Below are positions 8,187 to 14,788 of a stretch of 16,499 nt of DNA, piece by piece. The DNA lies in the NCBI GenBank assembly GCA_900552155.1, contig URYU01000024.1, positions 1 to 16,499 of the forward strand, read 5' to 3'. The translations under genes were made by a program, and so were the position numbers. The notes below the pieces were generated by a model. That model made no database searches. It saw nothing but the letters and a program-made list of their open reading frames with translations, and was not told where the DNA came from. The stretch comes from an uncultured Collinsella sp. (GTDB taxonomy: Bacteria; Actinomycetota; Coriobacteriia; Coriobacteriales; Coriobacteriaceae). Each line of letters opens with the position of its first letter. The stretch's first letter is position 1.

Positions 8187-8192
8187 TACAAT
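8187..8192 (+). promoter_or_regulatory. Candidate -10 (TACAAT) for the HD-domain gene
   Basis: TACAAT lies 40 bp upstream of the ATG of the HD gene, a normal distance for a short leader. The following bases TGCCA also follow the TACGAT upstream of the DUF554 gene at 16284. No clear -35 is present, as is common for weakly conserved actinobacterial promoters. Confidence 0.45.
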
Positions 8193-8232
8193 TGCCACCG
8201 GATCGAAAGACACAACTTTTTAGGAAGTCATT

Positions 8233-9045
8233 ATGACAGCTATCGATCGAGACCGGGCGCGCGCGGCCTTCAAAAGCTACACCGATGCCTACGACGCCAC
8301 CAACCCACGCATCGCGCTCAAAATCGAGCATACGTACCACGTGGCCGAGGCATGCGATGCCGTAGCGCGCGAGCAGGGCTGGTCGTCAGAAGATATTGAC
8401 CTGGCATGGCTTTGCGGCCTGCTACACGATATGGGCCGCTTTGAGCAGCTGCGACGCTGGGACACCTTTAAGGACGCCGAGAGCATGAGCCATGCGGCGC
8501 TGGGCATCGAGGTCCTCTTTGGCGAGAATCCCGCCGATGCACCCGCCGTAACGAGCATCCGCGACTTTATCGATGACCCGGCAGAAGATGAGCTCATCCG
8601 AGCGAGCATTGCCTATCACAGCGATTTCCGTCTACCCGCGCAGCTCGACGAGCGCACGCGGAGCTTCTGCGATATCGTGCGCGATGGCGACAAGATCGAC
8701 ATTATGCGCACCATCGCCGACAGCACTGTCGACACTATCCTCAAGGTGGACGAGAAGACGTTTCTCGGCAGCCGTTTCTCGTCGCCGACACTTGCCGCCT
8801 TTGACGAGCACCGCTGCGTCGCACGCGATGAGCGCGATGAGCCCGCCGACTTCTTGGTGGGGCTTATCTGCTTTATGTTTGAGCTCGTCTATCCAGCAAG
8901 CCGCGCGCTGGCGCGCGAACAGGGCGATATCCACCGCCTGCTCGACGCGCCCTTTGGCATTACGCGGCCCTTTACCGACCCCGCCACGCAGGCAACTTGG
9001 AGCCGCCTAAAGGACGAGATGCGCGACTGGCTGGCGCGCGCCTAG
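8233..9045 (+). CDS. HD-domain protein, predicted metal-dependent phosphohydrolase
   Basis: A cytosolic protein of the HD superfamily, whose members hydrolyse phosphate esters such as nucleotides. Among 270 residues, H33/H36 lie in EHTYHVAEAC, the metal-binding HD pair is H65-D66 in GLLHDMGRFEQLRRWDTF, a third His follows in AYHSDFRLP, and the distal Asp lies in IVRDGDKIDIM. This is a complete HD metal site. There is no RelA, cyclase or membrane segment. Start ATG 8233 has AGGAAG at 8222-8227. The stop overlaps the EtfA gene's stop by four bases on the other strand. The substrate is unknown. Confidence 0.87.
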   Translation: MTAIDRDRARAAFKSYTDAYDATNPRIALKIEHTYHVAEACDAVAREQGWSSEDIDLAWLCGLLHDMGRFEQLRRWDTFKDAESMSHAALGIEVLFGENPADAPAVTSIRDFIDDPAEDELIRASIAYHSDFRLPAQLDERTRSFCDIVRDGDKIDIMRTIADSTVDTILKVDEKTFLGSRFSSPTLAAFDEHRCVARDERDEPADFLVGLICFMFELVYPASRALAREQGDIHRLLDAPFGITRPFTDPATQATWSRLKDEMRDWLARA

Positions 9046-10247
9046 CGCTCAAGCTGGGCCAGCAGCTCCTCGACGACCTCGACGGCGTCCCCAACAACCT
9101 TGTACTGGGCAGCGCCGAAAATGGGGGCATCCGGGTCCTCGTTGATGGCGATGATGCACTCCGCCCCACCGATGCCGGCAAGATGTTGGATGGCGCCCGA
9201 AACACCGATACTCACGAGAAGCCTGGGCGAAACCGATACGCCCGTCTGGCCAATCTGGTGGCGATACTCCAGCCAACCCGCCTCCACGACGGGACGCGTG
9301 CAACCAAGCTCGGCACCCAGAGCCTCGGCGAGCCTTCGCATCAACGGCAGGTTTTTCTTGGAACCAATGCCGCGACCCACCACGACCAGGCGCTCGGCAT
9401 TGGCGATCGAGGGCTGCTGTCCCCACTCCTCGGCGGGAATCGAGATTTCGACGCGGGCCTTAACGTCTTCTGCAAGCGCCACCTGGGTGATCGTGCCGGA
9501 GCGGCCGTAGTCGAAGTCGGGCGCCTTAAAGATGCCGGGACGCACTGTTGCCATCTGGGGACGGTGATGGGGGCAGACGATGGTGGCCATCAGGTTGCCG
9601 CCAAACGCCGGGCGCGTCTGCTGCAACAGACCCGTCTCCGTATCCATCGAAAGCACGGTGCAATCAGCCGTAAGGCCCGTCTGCAAGCGGACGGCAACGC
9701 CGGGCGCCAGCTCGCGACCAAAGGCGGTCGCGCCGTAGAGGATGGCCTCGGGCTTGCGCTCGGCTACCAGATCGCAGATCAGACGAGCATAGACTTCCGC
9801 GTCGTTTTGACGCAGACGCTCGTCGCGACAGGCCAGCACTTCGTCGGCGCCGGCGCAAACCAAATGCTCAAGCTCCTCGAGTGAACTCTCGGGGCTCACG
9901 CCGACTAGTGCCACCAAACGGCAGCCGCGGGCATCGGCAAGCTCGCGGCCCTTGCCCATGAGCTCATAGGCCACAGGGGCTACAGTGTCATGCTCGTCAG
10001 TCTGAACGAATACCCAAATATCTCGATACGCGTCGAGGTCCACCGTGCCGACGGCTTCATCGCGCTCGATCGAGATGGCGTTAACGGGACAGGCGTCGAC
10101 GCAGCCGCCGCACAGGATGCAGCCGTCGGTTACGCGGGCGCAGCGGTTTGGCCGCTCACCCTCCACCACAATACCGCCCGAGGCGCAGGCACGAACGCAG
10201 CGACCGCAGCCGATGCAGGCTTCGCTATCGATAATCAGTCCGCTCAT
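9042..10247 (-). CDS. etfA: Electron transfer flavoprotein alpha subunit with N-terminal 2x[4Fe-4S] ferredoxin domain
   Basis: The Etf alpha subunit carries a FAD and here a ferredoxin domain; it passes electrons between the EtfB FAD, the dehydrogenase partner and ferredoxin. Of 401 residues, 1-60 hold two CxxCxxCxxxC clusters (C11, C14, C17, C21 and C43, C46, C49, C53). Residues 76-260 are the Etf N-terminal fold, with ILYGATAFGRELAPGVAVRL near 169-188. Residues 286-377 are the FAD domain, with GRGIGSKKN (291-299), HQIGQTG (330-336), GVSGAIQH (348-355) and NEDPDAPIF (369-377). Such a ferredoxin-EtfA fusion is known from LctC of Acetobacterium woodii. Its ATG directly follows the EtfB stop (TAGATG), and its stop shares CTAG with the convergent HD gene. 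No terminator is visible after it. Confidence 0.94.
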   Translation of the reverse strand: MSGLIIDSEACIGCGRCVRACASGGIVVEGERPNRCARVTDGCILCGGCVDACPVNAISIERDEAVGTVDLDAYRDIWVFVQTDEHDTVAPVAYELMGKGRELADARGCRLVALVGVSPESSLEELEHLVCAGADEVLACRDERLRQNDAEVYARLICDLVAERKPEAILYGATAFGRELAPGVAVRLQTGLTADCTVLSMDTETGLLQQTRPAFGGNLMATIVCPHHRPQMATVRPGIFKAPDFDYGRSGTITQVALAEDVKARVEISIPAEEWGQQPSIANAERLVVVGRGIGSKKNLPLMRRLAEALGAELGCTRPVVEAGWLEYRHQIGQTGVSVSPRLLVSIGVSGAIQHLAGIGGAECIIAINEDPDAPIFGAAQYKVVGDAVEVVEELLAQLER

Positions 10248-11063
10248 CTATGCCATCCCCTCGATAATCTTGGCAAGCTTTGCCGCCTGCTCGGTCGGTG
10301 TGCCCTCAACGGCTTCGCACGTTTGATCGCGGTCGGGCACAAACGAGCGCACGACCTGCGTCGGCGAGCCAGCAAGGCCGCAACGCGCGGGGTCGGCATG
10401 CACGTCGGCAGCGCTGACCACGCACACGTCCGCCTCCTCTGCCGCACGAATACCGGCAATGCTCGGCATGCGCAGCTGGCCAATCTCTTTGGCAGTTGTC
10501 ATCGCGCAGGGCATCTCCAGATACACGGTCTCCTCGCCGGCATCGCATCCGTGAACGAGCGCCAGCGAACCGCACGTCGTAAAGCCCGCGCTCTGCACGC
10601 AGCTCACATCGGTCACGCAGGGAATCTCGAAGGCGCCGGCAAGCTCGGGACCAATCTGGGCCGTATCGCCGTCCACCGCCATCTTGCCGCAGATAAGCAG
10701 GTCGAAGTCCTCGTCGAACGCCTCGATACCGCATTTGAGGGCATACGTGGTCGCCAAGGTATCGGCACCTGCAAAGGCGCGATCGGTTAGCAGCAGCGCG
10801 TCGTCGGCGCCACGGGCGATGCAGTCGCGCAGCAGCGCTTCGGTCGCGGGAATACCCATCGACACCACCGTCACGCGCACATCCATGCCAAAGCCGATAA
10901 AGTCGTCCTTGAGCGCCAGCGCGCACTCCAGGGCACTCGCATCAAAGGGATTGATGACCGCCTGCTTGCCGTCGCGCACAATGGTATTGGTCTTGGGGTC
11001 CATCTTGACCTCGGTGCTTCCCGGCACCGCCTTGACGCACACCACCATATGGAAATCGCTCAT
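10248..11063 (-). CDS. etfB: Electron transfer flavoprotein beta subunit, bifurcating type
   Basis: The partner of EtfA in a heterodimeric flavoprotein. It is 271 residues and begins with VVCVKAVPGSTEVKMDP (7-23), then VINPFDASALECALALKD (37-54), both typical of EtfB. The nucleotide-site motif CGKMAVDGDTAQIGPELA (125-142) has the DGDTAQ form found in bifurcating Etfs, where AMP-binding respiratory Etfs carry a different sequence, so a bifurcating FAD and NAD site is likely. The ATG at 11063 is preferred because the AAAGGGGG tract is about nine bases upstream; a GTG at 11069 would overlap the dehydrogenase stop as GTGA but sits too close to that tract. It lies between the dehydrogenase and etfA with no gap. 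Confidence 0.93.
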   Translation of the reverse strand: MSDFHMVVCVKAVPGSTEVKMDPKTNTIVRDGKQAVINPFDASALECALALKDDFIGFGMDVRVTVVSMGIPATEALLRDCIARGADDALLLTDRAFAGADTLATTYALKCGIEAFDEDFDLLICGKMAVDGDTAQIGPELAGAFEIPCVTDVSCVQSAGFTTCGSLALVHGCDAGEETVYLEMPCAMTTAKEIGQLRMPSIAGIRAAEEADVCVVSAADVHADPARCGLAGSPTQVVRSFVPDRDQTCEAVEGTPTEQAAKLAKIIEGMA

Positions 11064-11065
11064 CT

Positions 11066-12667
11066 TCACGCGCCCCCTTTCTGGACGAGTTCATCCAAGA
11101 GCTTCTCCGAAAACAGGTTGCCGCGACCCAGCTGTCCGGCAGGATCGAGCTGGAGCTTGAGCCGCGCCGATTCGACCATGGCCTCGTGGCCGTACATCGT
11201 CTCGAGAAAGCCCGCCTTGATCTTGCCGACGCCGTGCTCGGCGGAGACGGCGCCACCCATAGCCGTAACTTCGGAGGCCCACTGGGCAAACAACTCGCCG
11301 CCGCGGCGGTAATCCTGCGCATCGCGCGGCAGGATGTTCACATGCAGGTGGTTGTTGCCGATATGGCCCCACGCGGCGGACTCAAGACCGCTTTCGGCCA
11401 ACGTGCGGCGATAGAGGGCAATCACATCGGCCAGGCGCGCGTTGGGCACCGACATGTCCGAGCCCAGCTTGGTGATGGTGGGGTCGGTGCGACGACGCTC
11501 GTCGATAAGCATGTTGACGCTCTCGGGCACCGCATGGCGGAAGAATCGCTGGCATTCGCGATCGACCTCGGTACGCGCGACCCACGTCGCATCATCGCTG
11601 CCGCCCGCAAGCTCCAATACCCACCCCAGGTGATACAGTTCTTCAGTCGCCTGGGCTTCATCATCGCAGTCGAGCTCCACGTAGACGCAGACCTTGGCCT
11701 CTTTGTCGAGCGCCGGCAGCGAAGAAAACGCCGTCGACTGCTCGCGCTGGCGGCGTAGGATATCCAGGGCGCCCGCATCGAAATACTCGATGGCGGCCGC
11801 GTGGGACAGGACGGGGCGCACGGAATCGGTGAAGGACACGGCCTTGTCTTCGCTATCGAAAAAGCAGCTCACACCCCAAACGACCGCCGGTGCCGGCTGC
11901 AGGGCAATCTCGAGCTCCGTAATGACGCCGAGCGTGCCGCAGGCGCCGATAAAGAGGTCGATGGCATCCATGTCGTCCGCAACAAAATAGCCCGAAGCAT
12001 TTTTGGTCTTGGGCATGGTGTAGGCGGGAAGATCAAGCTCGAGCGTGCGGCCCTGCACCGTGACGAGCGAAAGGCGACGACCCTGCGCAAAAACCTCGCC
12101 GCGCTGAAGTTCGACCAGGTCGCCATCGGTCAGCGCGACATGAAGACCCGTGATGTGGGGGCGCATGGGACCGTAAGCGTAGCTACGTGCGCCAGAGGCG
12201 TTGCATGCCGCCATACCGCCCAAGCAGGCAGATGCCTCGGTGGGAGCGGTGGGAAAGAACTGCTCGGGGGCATCCTGAAACTCCTCGTAAGCCTTAAGCG
12301 ATGCCTGGTCCCAGCCTGCGGTCGGAAGCACCTTTTTGCCCAGTTGCTTGCGCAACTCGGACAGCACGACACCCGGCTCTACGCGAAGCAGAAAGCGACC
12401 CTGTTCATCGCGGCGAAGGCCTAGGTAGCGATTCGTACGGGAAGTGTTGAGAATGTGGCCGCCATGGGGCACGGCGCCGGCGGCAAGACCGGTCCGGGCG
12501 CCCTGAACCGTTACCGAGACGCGCTCGGCATGGAGCTGCCGCAAGATGGCGCGAACCTCGTCTTCCGATGTTGGAAACGAAATGCTCGAGGCCTCGCCCG
12601 ACGAGCGAGACTCGTCGCGACCGTATTCCTCGAACTCATCAGTGAAGGGTTTGATAGTTGCAGACAT
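11066..12667 (-). CDS. FAD-linked 2-hydroxyacid dehydrogenase (GlcD/LctD type), Etf partner
   Basis: A flavoprotein of the VAO/GlcD family that oxidises a 2-hydroxyacid, most often D-lactate or glycolate. Of 533 residues, the FAD_binding_4 domain covers about 30-255, with PTSEDEVRAIL (32-42), VTVQGARTGLAAGAVP (52-67), the cofactor stretch PTEASACLGGMAACNASGAR near 142-161, and GACGTLGVITE (241-251). The C-terminal oxidase domain carries GHIGNNHLHVN (434-444) and EHGVGKIK (477-484), whose His and Glu bind metal near the substrate in D-lactate and D-2-hydroxyglutarate dehydrogenases. There is no GlcF-type cysteine-rich domain, so electrons must leave through the neighbouring Etf. It is first in the operon; ATG 12667 has AAGGGGAG upstream. 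It matches LctD of the A. woodii lactate dehydrogenase/Etf complex in context, but no lactate permease or racemase is present, so the substrate is uncertain. Confidence 0.9.
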   Translation of the reverse strand: MSATIKPFTDEFEEYGRDESRSSGEASSISFPTSEDEVRAILRQLHAERVSVTVQGARTGLAAGAVPHGGHILNTSRTNRYLGLRRDEQGRFLLRVEPGVVLSELRKQLGKKVLPTAGWDQASLKAYEEFQDAPEQFFPTAPTEASACLGGMAACNASGARSYAYGPMRPHITGLHVALTDGDLVELQRGEVFAQGRRLSLVTVQGRTLELDLPAYTMPKTKNASGYFVADDMDAIDLFIGACGTLGVITELEIALQPAPAVVWGVSCFFDSEDKAVSFTDSVRPVLSHAAAIEYFDAGALDILRRQREQSTAFSSLPALDKEAKVCVYVELDCDDEAQATEELYHLGWVLELAGGSDDATWVARTEVDRECQRFFRHAVPESVNMLIDERRRTDPTITKLGSDMSVPNARLADVIALYRRTLAESGLESAAWGHIGNNHLHVNILPRDAQDYRRGGELFAQWASEVTAMGGAVSAEHGVGKIKAGFLETMYGHEAMVESARLKLQLDPAGQLGRGNLFSEKLLDELVQKGGA

Positions 12668-12911
12668 GCAGAACTCCCCTTTAGCTAACTACAGTGTTTG
12701 CAGGGAGATGTTACCGCATCGTTTCGTTGACGTGTTCGAGACCGTCTCCATAATTGAGGATTTTTACGTTCGTGCAATTCGGCGAGCGGCCGCCACATCT
12801 CGGCAGGCGATGTTTTTTACACATATCGCTTTGCCGCCAACGATCGCGAAATTGGCGCTCAAAAAATGTTGAAGTATTTTTACCACCTGTTACCTGCGAC
12901 GATGCGAATCC

Positions 12912-12942
12912 GTCAAGTATTTGGTCAGCTTTTGGTCAAGTA
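12912..12942 (+). repeat. Direct repeats TTTGGTCA and GTCAAGTA
   Basis: TTTGGTCA occurs at 12920-12927 and 12931-12938, exactly 11 bp apart, and a third partial copy (TTTGGTC) lies at 12986-12992. GTCAAGTA occurs at 12912-12919 and 12935-12942, interleaved with the first pair. One-turn spacing suggests protein binding on one helix face. The core TTGGTC resembles a half-site of FadR/LldR-type GntR regulators, but no ACCAA partner arm is present. Confidence 0.45.
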
Positions 12943-12947
12943 GTGGC

Positions 12948-12956
12948 TGATACGGT
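12948..12956 (+). promoter_or_regulatory. Candidate extended -10 for the surface-protein cassette
   Basis: TGATACGGT fits a TGn-TAnnnT extended -10 and lies just downstream of the TTTGGTCA repeats. A start near 12963 would give a leader of about 50 nt that includes the 12969-12990 hairpin. No convincing -35 is visible. Confidence 0.35.
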
Positions 12957-12968
12957 CGGCATCGACAG

Positions 12969-12990
12969 CCAAAACCGATAGAAGTTTTGG
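12969..12990 (+). repeat. 7-bp inverted repeat in the leader of the surface cassette
   Basis: CCAAAAC (12969-12975) pairs with GTTTTGG (12984-12990) across an 8-nt loop. It ends 10 bases before the AGGGAGG ribosome binding site. It could be an RNA hairpin in the leader or a divergent pair of the TTTTGG half-site seen at 12920 and 12931. Confidence 0.4.
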
Positions 12991-13012
12991 TCCCAGAAGC
13001 AGGGAGGTTCCT

Positions 13013-13309
13013 ATGGCATATTACTGGCCCCAGTACGGTGTCGCCATCTAAGTCGACGACGATCCCCATCTCCTGCCTTTCGAAGAAGAGGCATTCCCCG
13101 ACACGACGGTCTACCACGTCACTACCGATGTGATCTGTGACCCTGAGTCGTTCTCGGCACTCGCCCACCACATCGCATGCATCCACGACATCGAGCTCCC
13201 TCCCGACTTCGATGAGCTTGTCTACTCGCGCCGTCTGATGCTTCACATGCTCTTTGGAGCGGACCCGTCCACGTTCGCACGCGTCTACACCACCAAGGAC
13301 GCCGCATGA
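13013..13309 (+). pseudogene. Small cytosolic ORF interrupted by an in-frame TAA at codon 13
   Basis: A strong AGGGAGG (13001-13007) precedes ATG 13013, which encodes MAYYWPQYGVAI and then TAA at 13049-13051. The same frame stays open for 85 more codons, with GC-rich third positions like a real gene, encoding an acidic stretch rich in D, E and H (for example DPHLLPFEEEAFPD and ELPPDFDELVYSRR). It ends in a TGA that overlaps the next gene's ATG as ATGA. No good start with a ribosome binding site follows the TAA; the first GTG at 13130 has none. So this looks like a 98-codon gene with one nonsense codon, from a recent mutation, a sequence error or, less likely, readthrough. A 12-residue leader peptide is the other possibility. 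I recognise no family, signal peptide or helix. Confidence 0.6.
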
Positions 13310-13815
13310 GCGCGAAGAAGTTGCCCCGGCTCGCGAGTCCGGGACATCGCAAGAAACTCATCGCTGTCTGCTTGGCTATCGTCTGCGCCCTCGTCGCCGT
13401 AGGCTTGTACGCCTGGCAGACACAGCCCGTACCCGAAGCGGGCGCCTCGGTCACGACGGCCGAGGGCAAATCGCGCCAAGAAATCCAAGACGAGCTCGAC
13501 GCCATCGTCCGCGACAACATGATGACGATCTCGGTCGCGCCGGTCGCCCAGCTGCAGGAAGGCGGCAAGTTGCGCGTCAACGTGCAAAACGTCCAGGACA
13601 ACAAGTTTCCCCAGCGATTCCGCGTCATTCAAAACGACGAGACCATCTATGAGTCCGGCATCGTCGAAACCGGCAAGACGGTTGAGACGTGTCCCGCCGG
13701 CGATATCGAGGAAGGCGAAGCGTATATCGAAATCCAGGCACTCGACACCAAGACCCATGACAACCACGGCAATCCGACGCGCGTCAAGGTCCGGGTGGAA
13801 CAGGCCGAGAGCTAG
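13306..13815 (+). CDS. Membrane-anchored extracytoplasmic protein of unknown function
   Basis: 169 residues: a basic cytoplasmic N-terminus (MSAKKLPRLASPGHRKK), one helix near 18-37 (LIAVCLAIVCALVAVGLYAW), then an extracellular domain of about 130 residues. After QEIQDELDAIVRDNMM, a beta-rich region follows with LRVNVQNVQDN and ETIYESGIVETGKTVE. This pattern recalls, from memory, small surface proteins in Lachnospiraceae and related Firmicutes that carry a DETGEMIYDSG-like motif; that link is tentative. No cysteines occur outside the helix except one in TCPAGD, and there is no lipobox. ATG 13306 has AAGGA at 13295-13299 and overlaps the upstream ORF as ATGA, so translation is coupled. The downstream neighbours are secreted proteins, suggesting a role in building or holding a surface structure. 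Confidence 0.8.
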   Translation: MSAKKLPRLASPGHRKKLIAVCLAIVCALVAVGLYAWQTQPVPEAGASVTTAEGKSRQEIQDELDAIVRDNMMTISVAPVAQLQEGGKLRVNVQNVQDNKFPQRFRVIQNDETIYESGIVETGKTVETCPAGDIEEGEAYIEIQALDTKTHDNHGNPTRVKVRVEQAES

Positions 13816-13905
13816 CCCCTAACGCCCGCTGTGTCATTGCGCGCAGTCACCAACACTCGTCCAATCATCGCGGGGACGGCCCGCGGCGAATAGAAAGGAA
13901 CGACC

Positions 13906-14505
13906 ATGGACATCACCAGGAACATGAACGGAGCCAGAGCGCTCGTCGTGGGCGCAGGGCTCGCGCTCGCGCTCGCAATGGGCGCCGCCCCGACGCCAGC
14001 TATGGCAGCCGGGCGTGTTGGAAGCACGAAGGTAAAGGTCAAGACCGAGCTCGACAACGCAAATTTCAAAGTTCCTACGGTTAATCCGTTCATCGACAAG
14101 GCCGACGGCACGCTTCAGGGCCCCTCAGAAGATGCAACCACCATCGACAACCTTTCGGCCTACGGCATCCATGTCACCAACATGAAGATCGATGCCATGA
14201 ACACCTGGACCATTGCCGCCGACGCGAAGACCGGAACCGCTCAGAACTCCATCGACTTTAAGGTCGGTCCCGAAGGCGCGCTCCAAGACGCCAGTGCCGC
14301 AATGCAGGGAACGGGAATCGATCTTTCCAAAAACGCAACCTTTGATATGGGCTATCAGGGTATTGCCGGCGGTTCGGACAAGATCAAGCTCAAGACGAGC
14401 GGAAATGTCGCCCGCGTCACGCGCGACATCTTCCACGTAACCGGCGAAGGCGATCAAGTTGCAACAATCACCTGGACGGTCGAGCCCGGTGCGCACACGG
14501 CATAA
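13906..14505 (+). CDS. Secreted surface protein with predicted beta-sandwich domain
   Basis: 199 residues with a Sec signal peptide: basic start, hydrophobic LVVGAGLALALAMGA core and a likely cut after AMA (residue 34). The mature part has no cysteine, membrane helix or sorting signal. It reads as one beta domain: ADGTLQGPSEDATTIDNLSA (66-85), GIHVTNMKID, NTWTIAADAKTG, ATFDMGYQGIAGG, and a final ATITWTVEP strand. The order of a DG-x-L-x-x-P strand, an N-rich turn and a V-T-N-M-K-I strand resembles the C-terminal part of the 470-residue protein two genes down. ATG 13906 has AAAGGA at 13894-13899. Its end overlaps the start of the LAXTG gene. It may be a structural subunit exported for assembly, but this is inference. 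Confidence 0.8.
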   Translation: MDITRNMNGARALVVGAGLALALAMGAAPTPAMAAGRVGSTKVKVKTELDNANFKVPTVNPFIDKADGTLQGPSEDATTIDNLSAYGIHVTNMKIDAMNTWTIAADAKTGTAQNSIDFKVGPEGALQDASAAMQGTGIDLSKNATFDMGYQGIAGGSDKIKLKTSGNVARVTRDIFHVTGEGDQVATITWTVEPGAHTA

Positions 14506-14749
14506 GGTGATCGCCCTGGCCGCCGCCGTCAGCATCCTAGCGTTTGGGCCAGCCATGGCCTTTGCCCAGCAAGAACAGGCTCAGGCCGCCACGCAAGTGA
14601 CGGTCGACCTCTCGGGGCTCGACCGCGGCAACCACCAGGAACCGTTGGCGCAGACAGGCGACGAAAAGCAGCTCTTGGCAGCAAGCGTCGCTGCGGCGGG
14701 CGCGGGAGCCACCGGCCTCGGACTGTGCATCAAACGCAACCAGCAATAA
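14489..14749 (+). CDS. Very small LAXTG sortase-anchored surface peptide
   Basis: 86 residues from GTG 14489. The N-terminus MRTRHK plus VIALAAAVSILAFG and a cut after AFA (residue 26) make a signal peptide. The C-terminus has LAQTG (53-57), acidic DE, a hydrophobic stretch (about 62-80) and a basic tail KRNQQ: a full cell-wall sorting signal of the LAXTG type preferred by class E sortases of high-GC Gram-positives. The mature peptide is only about 30 residues (QQEQAQAATQVTVDLSGLDR and on). The start is uncertain: the frame extends to a TTG at 14459, and a GTG at 14507 is also possible. GTG 14489 gives a complete signal peptide and a 17-bp overlap with the gene before it, but its ribosome binding site is weak. 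It may be a wall-linked base or tip for neighbouring secreted subunits. Confidence 0.75.
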   Translation: MRTRHKVIALAAAVSILAFGPAMAFAQQEQAQAATQVTVDLSGLDRGNHQEPLAQTGDEKQLLAASVAAAGAGATGLGLCIKRNQQ

Positions 14750-14788
14750 GACACAACCAGCTCGCACAATATAAAGCAAGGAGACCCC

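Larger units (their letters stand above)
12668..13012. other. 345-bp divergent regulatory spacer without a gene
   Basis: This spacer separates the dehydrogenase/Etf operon (minus) from the surface cassette (plus) and is visibly AT-richer than its flanks. Near the left end is the ribosome binding site of the dehydrogenase gene. The right half holds TTTGGTCA repeats, a hairpin and two plus-strand promoter candidates: TTGGCG at 12852, 17 bp, TATTTT at 12875; and an extended -10 at 12948. I could not fix a promoter for the minus-strand operon. No credible CDS or RNA gene was seen. Confidence 0.6.

Noticed and set aside
9990..10790. Long plus-strand ORFs opposite the Etf genes (also 8997-9884 and 11801-12424)
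   Set aside because: They run antisense to securely identified EtfA, EtfB and dehydrogenase genes; their translations are rich in R, H, A and G with no domain, as expected from the complement of GC-rich coding DNA.
13130..13132. GTG as a separate start for the second part of the interrupted small ORF
   Set aside because: No ribosome binding site precedes it, and it would discard 26 well-behaved codons after the TAA.
12890..13246. 118-codon minus-strand ORF across the spacer and the interrupted small ORF
   Set aside because: The plus strand has a strong ribosome binding site, coding-like third positions and an ATGA junction here; the minus ORF has no recognisable motif and spans the repeat region.
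13285..13767. 160-codon minus-strand ORF opposite the 169-residue membrane protein (also 13122-13628)
   Set aside because: The plus-strand gene has a signal-anchor helix, coupling to its neighbour and a ribosome binding site; the minus frames have none of these.
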